Under the pieces are notes generated by a model, which saw only the letters and a list, made by a program, of their open reading frames with translations, ran no database searches and was not told the DNA's origin. This document shows, piece by piece, positions 50,772-61,900 of a stretch of 64,000 nt of DNA. The first letter of the stretch is position 1, and every line of letters begins with the position of its first letter. Source of the stretch: Mucilaginibacter boryungensis (GTDB lineage Bacteria > Bacteroidota > Bacteroidia > Sphingobacteriales > Sphingobacteriaceae); assembly GCF_015221995.1 (NCBI RefSeq), contig NZ_JADFFM010000001.1:2852001-2916000 (forward strand), written 5' to 3'. A program made the translations under genes and the position numbers.

Positions 50772-53700
50772 TTAAAAATTAAGATTTACGCCCATCACAA
50801 ACGACCGGGCACGCGGATACGCACCATAGTCAAACCCAGTTGTAGGGTAAATTGAATTATTTGCATTATCATTAACGCCAACTTCCGGGTCTAGCCCTTT
50901 GTAACCTGTAATGGTTAGTAAATTATATACGCTACCATATATACGAAGGTTGTTTACATGAACTTTTGATAATACAGCTTTAGGTACTGTGTAGCCCAAG
51001 GTAAGCGTATTCAGGCGCAGGAAGGAACCTTTCTCGATACCCAGTGTTGAAGTAACCCCGGTTTCGCTGTAAGACAAAGGTAAGGTAGCGTTCGCATTTG
51101 CAGCATTAAACTCATCAGGTGTCCTTAACCTAACCAACTGACCGTTAACAACATTGTAAATTTTGTAAGCGTTGTTCATAATATCCAACTTGTTTTGATA
51201 AACCCCTGCTTCCTTAGGGCCGAATAATGACAACAACTTATTAGCATTATAAACATCGTTCCCGTAGCTGTAGTTGAAGTTTAGTCCCAAGTCGATACGT
51301 TTATAAGTAACGTTGATATTAAAGCCACCGGTAAACTTAGGGGCAGTATTGCCTATAATACCAAGGTCATTATCGTCAATTTTCCCATCACTGTTTATGT
51401 CTTTATACTTGGCCAATCCTGGATAAGCATTTTGGTTTGCAGGCCTGTCGGTACCCGTTACCAGGCCATGCACTACACCGGCAACTGTTGTGCTAAGGTC
51501 GGCAATGCCGGGCTTCAAGGTGTACAACCCATTATTGTAAGTAAAATCATTAGGGGTATAAAAACCATCATAAACCAAGCCACGTACCTGGCCAACGGGG
51601 CGCCCAACTACTAATTGATAATCTGATGCCGGATAGGTTGCACTGCCATTCCAGCCCGACCCATAAAGCCCGGTTACATTATCAGCCAATTTATCGATGT
51701 TGTTTTTGTTAAAGTTAATGTTGCCACCCACAGTAACCTTCCAGTCTTTATTTTTATAAGCTGTTCCTAAAAGCGATAATTCTACACCCCTATTGCTTAA
51801 CTGCCCAATATTGGCAAAAGTAGAAGTGAAGCCTGTGATACCTGTAATTTGGGTTTGCAGCAGCAAATCTTTAGTAGTATTATAATATACATCAACAGTG
51901 CCCGATAATTTTTCGCCAAATAAAGTAAAGTCTGTACCAATATTACGCGTAATCGTAGTTTCCCATTTTAAATTAGGGTTAGACAGGACAGAAGGAGTGC
52001 TTAACTGATAGGTAGGCAATAATGCGTGATTGCTGTCAAACTGGCTACGTGCATCTGTTACCGTTCCCCATGATTGCAGTGTTACTCCTGATGGAATATT
52101 ATTGTTACCCACAGCACCGTAGGATACACGAAGTTTCAAGTCGTTAACCCATGTTGCATGTTTCATGAAATCCTCCTGCGATATGCGCCAAGCAAATGCG
52201 CCACCCGGGAAGTAGCCCCAGCGGTTAGCCGCGGTAAACCTGGAAGAACCATCTGCACGGAATGTTCCGGTTAATAAGTATTTATCCTTAAAGCTATATA
52301 TTAAACGACCGAAATATGAATTAAGGCGATCCGGCGTATTTACGCTTGAAGAAGTGGTAAGTATACCATTTGAAATTTGGGCGAATGCGGTTTCCTCGGT
52401 AAAGTTGGAAGGAAATTTAGCCGACTGTATCGATATACCGGTACCACCCGAGTTAAAAAATTCGGTACCTGCCAAAACGTTCAGTTTATTATCGCTATTA
52501 ATGTCGTATTGATAACTTAAAGTGTTTGCCCAACGCATTCCCCAGCTATCATTTTTGCGGTAATCGGCATTACCTGCAAACGATTTATTTCCTGTGGCAT
52601 CATCAAGGTAGCTGTTATAAACAGCACCCGACCAATATTTACGTTGTGACCATGCGCCATTACCGCTAAAATCGGTATGATAGGTTAAGCCTTTTATAAT
52701 TTCCCAATTCAAGGATGCTAATCCTACCAAATTTTGCGAAAGTGAAAGTGGATCATAATCACTGGCGCGCGCAACAGGGCTGTAATTATCCGACAAAACG
52801 TTTTTGCCGAATAGCGAGATATTATTACTGGCCGTTATTGCACCCAGGTTGCCTAAAATATGATTAGTTGCAATAGGCCTGAATTGGTATGCAGAAGAAA
52901 GTATTGATCCGCCTCCGCTGCCGGTTGATTCGTCCCCAAGTGTCGGCGTGTTAGCATAACGTATATTCAGATCGAACGAAACGTTATCATACAACTTTTG
53001 ATTTATCTTTATCGCTGCAGTTGCGCGTTTTTGATATGATTTTACTTTCATCCCCTCATCGTCGCTATAAGTAGCAGAAAACAGCACTTTGGTTTTGTCT
53101 GTCCCCCCCGCTACGGTAAGTGCATGGTTCCATGAAGTTGATTGTTTATAAGCTTGCTTTTGGCTGTCATCAGTTGATAAATTCCTGTAGCTTTCTATAC
53201 CACCTGTATTGCTGCCTGCATTTGCACCCAGGCCATACAACTGTTCAAATGGGGTTTGGTAAGCAGTGCCGTTAGCAGCGGCATTGGCCCACACATATCT
53301 CAAATAATCGTAGGGCGCTAAGGCTTGTAAATATTTGGTTGGCGTGTTAATTTTAGTATAGCCGTTATAACTAACGGTATTTTTACCAGCTTTGCCCGAT
53401 TTTGTAGTAACAAGCACAACACCGTTAGCGCCACGTGAACCATAAATAGCCGACGACGAGGCATCTTTCAGTACGTCAACACTTTCTACCTGGTCTGCCG
53501 GGATATCATTTAAATTGCCGGGGATACCATCAATAAGTATCAGCGCCTGGTTACTTTGAGATATGGAAGTACCGCCGCGTACCCGGATATTGATTGCACC
53601 GCCTGGGCGACCGTCCTGTGATGTAATGTTTACGCCGGGTAGTTTTCCCTGCATGGCCTGTGCTACGTTGGCCACCGGCACGGCCGCAATATCTTTGCCG

Positions 53701-54137
53701 CTTACCGAGGCTACAGCGCCTGTTAAATCGCGGCGCTTAACAGTACCATAACCAATAACCACTACCTCATTCAGGTTTTGGGCCGCGTCTTTAAGCGTAG
53801 CATCAATATTAGTACGCCCATTAATGGCCACCTCGTTACTGGCATAGCCCACAAAGGAAAACACCAGTGCACTTTGCGAATTATTCACCCGCAGGGAATA
53901 ATGGCCGTTAACATCGGTAACCGCACCGGTAGTCGTGCCTTTAACACTGACACTAACACCAGGTAAGGTTTGTCTTTTGTCGTCGCGCACGGTACCGCTC
54001 ACTGTAATGGTTTGTGCAAAAGCCTGTACGGCTATTAAAAAAACAAAAACCAAGCCCAGGTAAAAGCCCCGGTTAAGGAGATAATTTTTTTGTCGCCAGT
54101 GTTTGACATTTAGTAATGATTGAGTAAAAAAATTCAT
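50772..54137 (-). CDS. SusC/RagA family TonB-linked outer-membrane transporter
   Basis: A 1121-residue outer-membrane receptor that imports oligosaccharides with TonB energy. A signal peptide (about 1-42, with an unusual LLNRGFYLGLVFVFLIAVQA core) leads to a carboxypeptidase-like domain (about 44-125; TVSGTVRDDKRQTLPGVSVS). The plug shows the TonB-linked receptor start VVVIGYGTVKRRDLTGAV, then GVNITSQDGRPGGAINIRVR and DGIPGNLNDIP. The barrel fills the rest and ends in MGVNLNF. No STN domain is present, so transmembrane anti-sigma signalling is not expected. It is the first gene of the SusCD pair. Confidence 0.95.
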   Translation of the reverse strand: MNFFTQSLLNVKHWRQKNYLLNRGFYLGLVFVFLIAVQAFAQTITVSGTVRDDKRQTLPGVSVSVKGTTTGAVTDVNGHYSLRVNNSQSALVFSFVGYASNEVAINGRTNIDATLKDAAQNLNEVVVIGYGTVKRRDLTGAVASVSGKDIAAVPVANVAQAMQGKLPGVNITSQDGRPGGAINIRVRGGTSISQSNQALILIDGIPGNLNDIPADQVESVDVLKDASSSAIYGSRGANGVVLVTTKSGKAGKNTVSYNGYTKINTPTKYLQALAPYDYLRYVWANAAANGTAYQTPFEQLYGLGANAGSNTGGIESYRNLSTDDSQKQAYKQSTSWNHALTVAGGTDKTKVLFSATYSDDEGMKVKSYQKRATAAIKINQKLYDNVSFDLNIRYANTPTLGDESTGSGGGSILSSAYQFRPIATNHILGNLGAITASNNISLFGKNVLSDNYSPVARASDYDPLSLSQNLVGLASLNWEIIKGLTYHTDFSGNGAWSQRKYWSGAVYNSYLDDATGNKSFAGNADYRKNDSWGMRWANTLSYQYDINSDNKLNVLAGTEFFNSGGTGISIQSAKFPSNFTEETAFAQISNGILTTSSSVNTPDRLNSYFGRLIYSFKDKYLLTGTFRADGSSRFTAANRWGYFPGGAFAWRISQEDFMKHATWVNDLKLRVSYGAVGNNNIPSGVTLQSWGTVTDARSQFDSNHALLPTYQLSTPSVLSNPNLKWETTITRNIGTDFTLFGEKLSGTVDVYYNTTKDLLLQTQITGITGFTSTFANIGQLSNRGVELSLLGTAYKNKDWKVTVGGNINFNKNNIDKLADNVTGLYGSGWNGSATYPASDYQLVVGRPVGQVRGLVYDGFYTPNDFTYNNGLYTLKPGIADLSTTVAGVVHGLVTGTDRPANQNAYPGLAKYKDINSDGKIDDNDLGIIGNTAPKFTGGFNINVTYKRIDLGLNFNYSYGNDVYNANKLLSLFGPKEAGVYQNKLDIMNNAYKIYNVVNGQLVRLRTPDEFNAANANATLPLSYSETGVTSTLGIEKGSFLRLNTLTLGYTVPKAVLSKVHVNNLRIYGSVYNLLTITGYKGLDPEVGVNDNANNSIYPTTGFDYGAYPRARSFVMGVNLNF

Positions 54138-54635
54138 AATTGATTGGAATTAAAAGTTAGGATATTAAAAATTGGTTTGCGTGAGGAAGAAGCTCTGAAT
54201 AAACGAGCTTGAATAATGAACATTTGCGGAAAGCCTTATATATGAAGACATGAAAAAATAAAGTTTTTCTCATAACTGTTATTCCTACAATTAACCGGCA
54301 TTAGTGCATGTTGCCGGCAGGGTTAAAATTTGGTTATTGTTAAGCTGATTATGAATATTATTAATTCAACCAGCAATCGATTGCATAATATTAAATAAAT
54401 AATGATCGCTTTAAAAGGTTGCTATTTATTAATAAATGTACAATTGACAGAAATGAATATACAATAAATATTAAAAAAATGGCATTTTAATAAAAAATAA
54501 ATACTTAAGCGAACATCATCTCATGGCAAGTTTACCTGATGCTGTTTAATCCAGGCAGAAGTCAATTTCTTACGCGCTGTTAACTACATAAGCGCATTTA
54601 CAACAAAATGTTTATTTTTGCCGATCTCAAAATTC
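54138..54635. other. AT-rich upstream region of the SusC gene
   Basis: About 500 bp between the SusC start and tRNA-Ser(CGA) hold no gene. The minus strand contains AATTTTAAC near 54345 and TTTTAAAG near 54410, fragments of the motif at 54961-55010, but no complete copy. The -7 element was not identified. Confidence 0.4.
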
Positions 54636-54722
54636 GGAGAGATGTCAGAGTGATCGAATGTGCCTGATTCGAAATCAGGTGTACTGTAACAGGTACCGGG
54701 GGTTTGAATCCCTCTCTCTCCG
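54636..54722 (+). tRNA. tRNA-Ser (anticodon CGA)
   Basis: A class II tRNA. The acceptor stem is GGAGAGA (54636-54642) with TCTCTCC (54715-54721), discriminator G at 54722, and CCA is not encoded. The anticodon loop is TTCGAAA between CCTGA and TCAGG, giving CGA for serine UCG codons. The long variable arm reads GTGTACTGTAACAGGTACC. It lies between the SusC start and the GH43 operon. Confidence 0.95.
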
Positions 54723-54728
54723 CAAAAC

Positions 54729-54777
54729 GCCTCTTAATTAATTGGTTTCAACAATTTAACCTATTTAATTAAGAGGC
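54729..54777 (+). terminator. Hairpin behind tRNA-Ser(CGA)
   Basis: GCCTCTTAATTAA (54729-54741) is the exact reverse complement of 54765-54777, and the loop contains a second small stem GGTT/AACC. No T-run follows, so it may be a 3'-processing or stop structure. It starts 6 bp after the tRNA. Confidence 0.55.
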
Positions 54778-54960
54778 ATTCATACTTCCTATCCAAATCA
54801 TACAAAACTGATAATCAACTGCATTTGAGATGGAATCCCTCTAACTTTTTATCCGACTATACTATATTGGTTAGGGCTTGCAGTTATTGCAGGCCTTGTT
54901 TGTTATCAGTTATCCCAATCTTTTTTTTGCAAATAGTTAAATAAAACAATTTTACCCTAA

Positions 54961-55010
54961 ATTTTAACATTTGTCCTAAATGGCGCCTGGTTTTAAAGGT
55001 AAAATTGCTA
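54961..55010 (+). promoter_or_regulatory. Motif shared with 63052-63102, copy A
   Basis: ATTTTAACATTTGTCCT (54961-54977) and TTTTAAAG (54991-54998) followed by GTAAAATTGCTA match the sequence ahead of 63203 almost base for base, with one base of spacer difference. Copy A ends 44 bp before the GH43 ATG at 55055. Inference: a regulator site, probably for the hybrid sensor at 58945. Confidence 0.65.
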
Positions 55011-55054
55011 CATAAACTAATCGGGATACGCCCGATATAAGCAATAAAGCCTGC

Positions 55055-56227
55055 TTGATGAATATAAATCTATTACGCACTTTGAGGGTTGCGGTATTTC
55101 TTTCTACCTTATCTATAATGTCCTGTTTTGCGCAGGAAGCAAATAAATTAGCTTCAATCTATAGCGATCCGGCAGCTCCGGTAGGTAATCCCTCTCTTAA
55201 GGTACCTACAGTAGTTAAACCCCTATTTAATACATGGTTGCGGGATACCTATGTAACCCTTGGGCCTGATGGTAATTATTATATGACCGGTACCACCGCT
55301 GCTGCAGGTCGCAAATTTGAAAACGGGAAGATGCACTGTTGGGACTATAACGATGGTATTTATCTATGGAGATCAAAAGATTTGCTATCGTGGCAATCAA
55401 TGGGCCTTATCTGGTCGTTTGATAAACACGCCGCCGACTGGCAAAAAAGAGGAAAGCCAATAAAGCCGGGAAGTAAATCGGTTAACGGTGACGTGCTCGA
55501 CTCGATGTACCGGGCCTTGTGGGCGCCTGAAATTCACTATTTAAAAAGTAAAAAAAAGTGGGTGATTGTTGCCTGTATTAACGGCGGAATAGGGTCGTTC
55601 ATGTTAATCAGCGCCAGCGGAAAACCCGAGGGGCCGTATCAAAACATAGAGGGAAATAAAGCGCATGCTATTTTTCCTAATATCGATTTAAGTATTTTTG
55701 AAGACACGGACGGTAAAGTATACTTGCTGGGACACGATCACTTCATTGCTAAAATGAAAGATGATTTAAGCGACGTGGCCGAACCTTTTAAAAAATTAAA
55801 AGAAACGCCCTATCAACCCGAACCGTATATTGAGGGTATATATTTAACCAAACACCACCATAAATACCAATTGCTGCAAACCGTTTGGTCTGTGCCTAAA
55901 GCCGATGGCACCTACACCTATCTGCGCGATGAAAAGAAAGACAAAGTACTATACAGTTACGATGTGGTAGTAGCCGAAGCCGATCATATTTATGGGCCCT
56001 ACGGCCCACGCTATCCGGCCATATTGGAAGGTGGGCATAATAATACTTTCCTCGATAAGCAGGGCAACTGGTGGTCTACCACCTTCTTTAATCCACGTGG
56101 AATAATGGGCACTCACTATCCCTTAACCTGCAGGCCTGGTATAGTACCACTAAAATGGGTGAACGGTCGCCTGATGCCTGATCAAAAGAAAGCGGAATTG
56201 TTTTATAAAAGTTTAAAAACCAACTGA
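55055..56227 (+). CDS. Secreted GH43-like glycoside hydrolase
   Basis: A 390-residue protein with a signal peptide (cut near FAQEA, about residue 26) and a five-bladed beta-propeller fold of the GH43 type. The base Asp64 is in the first blade (RDTYVTLGPDGNYYMTGT), the second motif is WAPEIHY, and the acid Glu260 is in PYIEGIYLTKH. Family GH43 enzymes cleave arabinose, xylose or galactose bonds, and GH117 (anhydrogalactosidase) has a similar fold; this sequence could fit either. It is the first gene of a 3-gene operon (2 and 4 bp gaps) with a clan-A hydrolase and a sulfatase. Confidence 0.82.
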   Translation: MMNINLLRTLRVAVFLSTLSIMSCFAQEANKLASIYSDPAAPVGNPSLKVPTVVKPLFNTWLRDTYVTLGPDGNYYMTGTTAAAGRKFENGKMHCWDYNDGIYLWRSKDLLSWQSMGLIWSFDKHAADWQKRGKPIKPGSKSVNGDVLDSMYRALWAPEIHYLKSKKKWVIVACINGGIGSFMLISASGKPEGPYQNIEGNKAHAIFPNIDLSIFEDTDGKVYLLGHDHFIAKMKDDLSDVAEPFKKLKETPYQPEPYIEGIYLTKHHHKYQLLQTVWSVPKADGTYTYLRDEKKDKVLYSYDVVVAEADHIYGPYGPRYPAILEGGHNNTFLDKQGNWWSTTFFNPRGIMGTHYPLTCRPGIVPLKWVNGRLMPDQKKAELFYKSLKTN

Positions 56228-56229
56228 AA

Positions 56230-57420
56230 ATGGAAAAATATCTAAGTCGACTGTTTAGCTTAGCAATAGTACTTTTAGCGTCATATCAAGCTGTGCTATC
56301 GCAAGAAATCGGTGCAAACTTTAATCACGACCCCGAGATAATTGATATTGCTTACCTAAAGAAGACACCTGTAGAATGGATAAGGACAACCCCCTATATT
56401 TTTGAATACATAGACGGAAAAAAAGACCCTGCTACCGAACCCGGCCTAAGTAAAGTAATTGAAGCAAAAAAAGCAGGGTACAAAGTTGCCTTTGGTTTTA
56501 GATGGGATTTTAATAAATATAAGCTGCGCATCCCCAAGCCCGGATCGAGCCTTGAAAAAAAATACTTTGCAACAGTAACGGCCCTGCTAACCAGGATGGG
56601 CAACAACCTTGATATGCTGAAATTAGGTAACGAACCTAATCTGGAAACCATGGAAGAGGACATGGATGTAAATAACGAAGGGTATGTGCCGCTTGTTAAA
56701 TTTATGGAGCGCCTGCTCACTGAAGTAGTGCTCCCATTTTACAAAGCACACCCTCAGTATAATAAACCCGCTATATATGTAGGGTCGTTACCCGCTTTGT
56801 TTGAGCCCGGGCAACAAAAAATACCCGGGGTTGTAGGCCTGATTAAGCTTGCACAGGATAATAAAGATTTGGCCGGCCTTGCTATACACTTGCACATTAG
56901 TGATACGCTTGAAATACCCAAAGCGCTTGATTTTGTACGCGCTATAATGCCATCCAAACCAATAATTGTTCCTGAATTTTCATTATTCCGGTTGTATAAC
57001 AGGCATACTTCTGATATCCTTGGCAACACAACTAAGGGCGTTGAATTTGCCAAAAAGTATGGGTATGCTGATACCATGCGCTTATACCAATGGTATAGTA
57101 TGGCTAACACCAAACACGTTACTGCTACTGAATGGGCTGAACTATTTGATAGCCGTAAATGGTTTTTCCCACATGCCCTGCAAACCTATTACCGTTATTT
57201 TAAACAATATGGTGTAGTGCTGGCTACCTATGGTTATATGAGCCAATCCGCCCCGGCAAATGTCAAACCGGGCACTGGTGTATGGTTTGTAAATCCGATT
57301 TTTGCCTGTAAATCTTTAAAACGGGATGCCAATGGCGATTGTGCGGCCAATCCGTTATGGTATGCCGATTTTGTCGATATTGTAAACAAAGGAAAAGCCG
57401 CCAGGAAAGCAACACGCTAA
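56230..57420 (+). CDS. Clan-A-type secreted glycoside hydrolase, family unknown
   Basis: A 396-residue secreted protein with a signal peptide (about 1-25, ending VLSQE). The fold is a (beta/alpha)8 barrel: the acid/base candidate is Glu135 in LKLGNEPNLET and the nucleophile candidate Glu249 in PIIVPEFSLF, spaced as in clan GH-A enzymes such as GH39. No close CAZy family is recognisable. The protein is related to the one starting at 63203: the same Asn-Glu-Pro and Glu-Phe-Ser motifs. It sits 2 bp after the GH43-like gene and 4 bp before the sulfatase gene, so all three act on the same glycan. Confidence 0.8.
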   Translation: MEKYLSRLFSLAIVLLASYQAVLSQEIGANFNHDPEIIDIAYLKKTPVEWIRTTPYIFEYIDGKKDPATEPGLSKVIEAKKAGYKVAFGFRWDFNKYKLRIPKPGSSLEKKYFATVTALLTRMGNNLDMLKLGNEPNLETMEEDMDVNNEGYVPLVKFMERLLTEVVLPFYKAHPQYNKPAIYVGSLPALFEPGQQKIPGVVGLIKLAQDNKDLAGLAIHLHISDTLEIPKALDFVRAIMPSKPIIVPEFSLFRLYNRHTSDILGNTTKGVEFAKKYGYADTMRLYQWYSMANTKHVTATEWAELFDSRKWFFPHALQTYYRYFKQYGVVLATYGYMSQSAPANVKPGTGVWFVNPIFACKSLKRDANGDCAANPLWYADFVDIVNKGKAARKATR

Positions 57421-57424
57421 ATAG

Positions 57425-58948
57425 ATGAAGTTTAAAAATAATATTGTATTTGCTGTTTGTTGCCTGGCATTGCCGGTATTCACTGTTGCGCAAAAAGCAA
57501 CGACGCGTAAACCCAATATTGTATTTATTTATGTGGACGATTTGGGCTATGGCGATGTGGGTTGTTACGGAGCACAGCAAGTTAAAACGCCCAATGTAGA
57601 CCGTTTGGCTGCAGGAGGGGTTAAATTTACAGATGCACATTGTTCGGCCTCTACTTGTACACCGTCGCGGTTTGCAATACTTACCGGCAGTTATGCCTTT
57701 CGTAACAATGCAGCTATTTTACCGGGCGATGCGCCATTAATCGTCAACCCTGAACAACAAACCCTGCCCGGTTTATTGAAACAGGCAGGATACACTACAG
57801 CGGTTATAGGCAAATGGCATCTGGGCCTGGGTACTGGTCACCCGAATTGGAATGACAGCATTAACCCAGGGCCACGGGAGGTTGGTTTCGACTATAGCTT
57901 TATCATCCCGGCAACACCCGATAGGGTGCCAACTGTTTTTGTAGAAGATCATCATGTTGCAAGACTGGACAGACACGATCCTATTGAAGTAAACTATGAC
58001 CGCAGAATCGGCAACGATCCTACAGGTCTTGATGACGATGGGCAACAGCTTAAAATGAAAGCCGACTCGCAGCACAGCGGTACTATTGTTAACGGAGTAA
58101 GCCGCATAGGTTACATGAAGGGTGGGCGCAACGCCTATTGGAAAGATGAGGATTTTGCTAATGTATTGACAAATAAGGCGCTGCATTTTATTGCAGCTAA
58201 TAAACGCAAACCATTCTTTCTTTACTTTGCCACGCCAAATATCCATGTGCCGCGTATGCCCAATACCCGTTTTGTTGGTGCAACAAAAATGGGCGCCCGG
58301 GGTGATGCTATTGCCGAAATGGACTGGATAACCGGCCAGGTACTGCAACAATTGAAAAAGCTGCACTTGATAAATAATACATTAATTATTTTCTCAAGCG
58401 ATAATGGCCCTGTTTTAGATGATGGTTATGCTGATAAAGCAGAGGCTTTAATTTCAGGGCATTTGCCAGCCGGCCCTTACAAGGGCGGTAAATATAGCGC
58501 ATACGAAGGTGGTACCCGGATACCATTTATAACCTATTGGCCGGGCACCATAAAACCGGGCGTTAACAAAGCAATGATCAGTCAGGTAGATCTGTTTAGC
58601 TCGCTGGCTGCTTTAACCGGTGCTAAAATAGCTGTAGGTGCCGCGCCTGACAGTTATAACTTTTTGCCGTCAATATTGGGCAAATCACAACAAGGGCGTA
58701 AAACCATGATAGAAGAAGCTTTTACTATGTGCTATCGCCAGGGCGATTGGAAGTATATAGCCCCGGCTACCAAAATACCGCCCGCATGGCTGGCCAATAA
58801 GCGGGGGCCAACCGGCTTGCAAAGCACCCCGCAGCTATATAATTTAAAAACCGACCCCGGTGAACAACATAACCTGGCCCAAATCTTTCTGCAAAAAACA
58901 AAGGAATTGGCCGTGGCGTTAACACGCACTGTAAATAAATCCTATTAA
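57425..58948 (+). CDS. S1 family arylsulfatase
   Basis: A 507-residue secreted sulfatase (signal peptide 1-23). The metal-binding start is NIVFIYVDDLGYGDVGCYG. The formylglycine site Cys78 lies in CTPSR (78-82), converted after translation by a sulfatase-maturing enzyme not found in the window. GKWHLG follows, and the C-terminal metal site is IIFSSDNGPVL. It removes sulfate esters from carbohydrates. It is the last gene of the hydrolase operon, and its end overlaps the hybrid sensor gene end by 4 bp. Its presence makes a sulfated polysaccharide the likely target. Confidence 0.92.
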   Translation: MKFKNNIVFAVCCLALPVFTVAQKATTRKPNIVFIYVDDLGYGDVGCYGAQQVKTPNVDRLAAGGVKFTDAHCSASTCTPSRFAILTGSYAFRNNAAILPGDAPLIVNPEQQTLPGLLKQAGYTTAVIGKWHLGLGTGHPNWNDSINPGPREVGFDYSFIIPATPDRVPTVFVEDHHVARLDRHDPIEVNYDRRIGNDPTGLDDDGQQLKMKADSQHSGTIVNGVSRIGYMKGGRNAYWKDEDFANVLTNKALHFIAANKRKPFFLYFATPNIHVPRMPNTRFVGATKMGARGDAIAEMDWITGQVLQQLKKLHLINNTLIIFSSDNGPVLDDGYADKAEALISGHLPAGPYKGGKYSAYEGGTRIPFITYWPGTIKPGVNKAMISQVDLFSSLAALTGAKIAVGAAPDSYNFLPSILGKSQQGRKTMIEEAFTMCYRQGDWKYIAPATKIPPAWLANKRGPTGLQSTPQLYNLKTDPGEQHNLAQIFLQKTKELAVALTRTVNKSY

Positions 58949-61900
58949 GCTAAGTTATTTGGCGACTGGTTACGCCCGGCGTTTTCGCGAAAAGCACCGG
59001 GACTTATCTGGTAGTGCTTTTTAAATATCCGGCTAAAATAGTTTGGATCGCTGTAGCCGCAATAATAAGCCACTTCGTTAATTGGCAATTGTTTTTCCAG
59101 CATTAAAACAGCTTTTTTTAGGCGGTATTCGTTTAACAAATGATTAGCGCTTTTATCCAGTATTTTTTTGAGATTAAGGTGCAGGAGTGTGCGGCTGATA
59201 TGCAGTTCGTCGGCCATTTGTTCAACTGTAAACTGGGGATCTGCAAAATATTTTTCCAGCACTATACCTAAATTGGCTAAAAACTCCTGGTCTTTATTGT
59301 TGCGGGGCAGCTTATCAAGTCCAAATTTACTCATATCCAGCAATTGTTCACGCAGCATCACACGCGATTTGATCATATTGGAGATGAGTAATTCCAATTC
59401 CTTCAAATTAAACGGTTTGGCCAGGTAGGCATCTGCCCCCACATCAAGGCCATCTAATTTAATGTTGTCATGTGTATTGTCTGATAACAGAATCACCGGG
59501 ATGTGGCGGTACTTGGCATCACTCTTTATCTTTTTACAGAATTCAATGCCATCCATCCGGGGCATTTTAATATCACTTATTATCAGATCGGGTGGGTGTT
59601 TAATAACCCGGTTAAATCCCGATTGTCCGTTTGATGCTGCCACAATATGATAATGCCGGGCCAGGTGCTTTGATAAAAATATCAGTAATTCCTTATTATC
59701 TTCAACAATTAATAAGGTATGTGCAAATTTGTCTTGTCCAATTTCAGCAGGTACAGATGGGTAATTTATTTCGGCAGCTTCAGGTAAATGCCCTTCCGTA
59801 GTTGTTTCTTTACCGTTGCCTGTTTTTTCAGTAACCGGCAGCTTAATCAGTACTTGTGTGCCATGACCTATTTCGCTTTTAATGTTGATCTCGCCATTTA
59901 AATAAGTAACTAAACTTTTTACTAAAGCCATACCCACACCGCTGCCCCCATCATTATCAATGCCCTTGTAAAAAGTTTGGAATATATGCTCAAGCTCTTT
60001 TTTTGACATACCTTTGCCCGTATCGGTAATGGTGATCAACGCATTAGCTTCCTCTCCTGTCTTCAGTTCGAAAGCCAGGTCGACAATTATTTTTCCTTCG
60101 GCTGTGTTTTTTAACGCGTTCGATAAAATATTGAAAATGATTTTCTCTACTTTTTCTGCATCGAAATAGCATTGATAATGATCAGTAGATGATGAATATA
60201 TCAGCTCCAGGCCTTTATTATTTGCAAGCGTTTTAAAAGAAACAGCCCGATCATTTACAAATTTCACCAAATCGTTTTTTGATAGTTTAATGGCCGAATG
60301 ATCTGTTTCGATCGTCCTAAATTCCATCAATTGCTGAATCATTTTAAAAAGGCGGGCAGCATTACTTTTAATAATAACCAGCTCGGCATTTTTTTTCAGG
60401 CTATGTTCATGATCTTCTATAAATTTCTCTACCGATGCAATGATGAGGGTGAGTGGCGTTTTAAATTCATGAGAAATAAAGGTGAAAAAATTAAGACGGT
60501 GTTGTGTTAGTGCAGTAGTTTTCTCTTTTTCCATGCGCTCTAATTGTACCTCCAGCTTTTTAACATGCAAAAAATTTACAAAGCGGGTGTATAACCAAGC
60601 TGCCAGGCAAAGCAGTAAAAAATACAGCACAAATGCCATTTTACTCAGGTAAAAGGGAGGGGCTACATTAATAATTAGCGTACGCTCTTTACTTACCGGG
60701 TTGCCTGAAACATCAAGGGCCTTTAAATGAAATATATATTTTCCTGGTGATAAGCTGGTATATGTTGCAAAATTCTTGTCGTTAACATAATTCCATTTTT
60801 TTTCAAATCCTTCAAGGTAGTAGGCATAATTATTACCACGAACGTTGCTGTAGTTTAAGGCGGCATAACTAATACTGAATACGTTTTGCGTGTAAGCCAG
60901 GTCAATTGATCCAACATCATCTATTTGCCGCGACAGCAGGCTATGTTCAGCAGGCTCGATTGTTTTATTGAATAACTGAAAAGAAGTAAAAAGAATAGGT
61001 ACTTTTTGTTGTACAGGTTTTATAGCAAGCGGGTTGAAATAACAAAGTCCGTGTATGGTGCCGAAATATAGCGTGCCATCGCTGGTTTTCAGGTACGATT
61101 TAAAGTTGAACTGGTTACTTGGCAGGCCATAACGATTATCATAATTAGTGAATTTTTGTGTGTTGCGGTTATAGCAGGCTAAGCCACGGTTGGTAGAGAG
61201 CCATATATTATGCCGGGCATCTTCCAATATGCCATACACATTGTTGTTAGGCAGACCATTTTGGGTATCGTAAGTTTTGAATTTACCTTTATCGTAAACA
61301 CATACGCCACCGTCAAGCGTACCAAACCACAATGCCTGATTACTGTCTTTATAAACACTAATTACCTGGTTGCTTGGTATACTACCTGGCCGGCCAGTGG
61401 AGGTATAATGAACCACTTTATCTGTACCTGGGTCATAACGCAGCAAACCATCCCAACGGGTGCAAAACCAAATAGCTCCGTTATTATCTTCTATCATATC
61501 ATAAATAAACTCGGCGGCAAATAGCTGGGGTTTAAACAGATGAAACCGGTTGGTTTGATAATCAAAAATATTCAGGCCGTGTTGCGTACCTACCCACAGT
61601 ATGCCTTTGCTATCTCGATAAACCGCATAAACCTGGTCGTTGGACAAGCTTGTGGTGTCGTTAGGGCGCATGGTATAAATAGTCGTTTTGCCATTTGTCT
61701 GGTCAAAGCGATGCAGTCCGCCCAAAAATGTACCGGCCCAGATACTTCCGGCATGATCATTATAAATGGCGTGAACATTATTAATATCGAGGTAAAACGG
61801 GCTGCTATGCCTGTTAATATTGGTAAATGATTTAATTTTTGGCTGGTAGATAGCTATGCCGCCGTCTTCTGTACCTATCCAGATGTTATGCTTGCCATCC

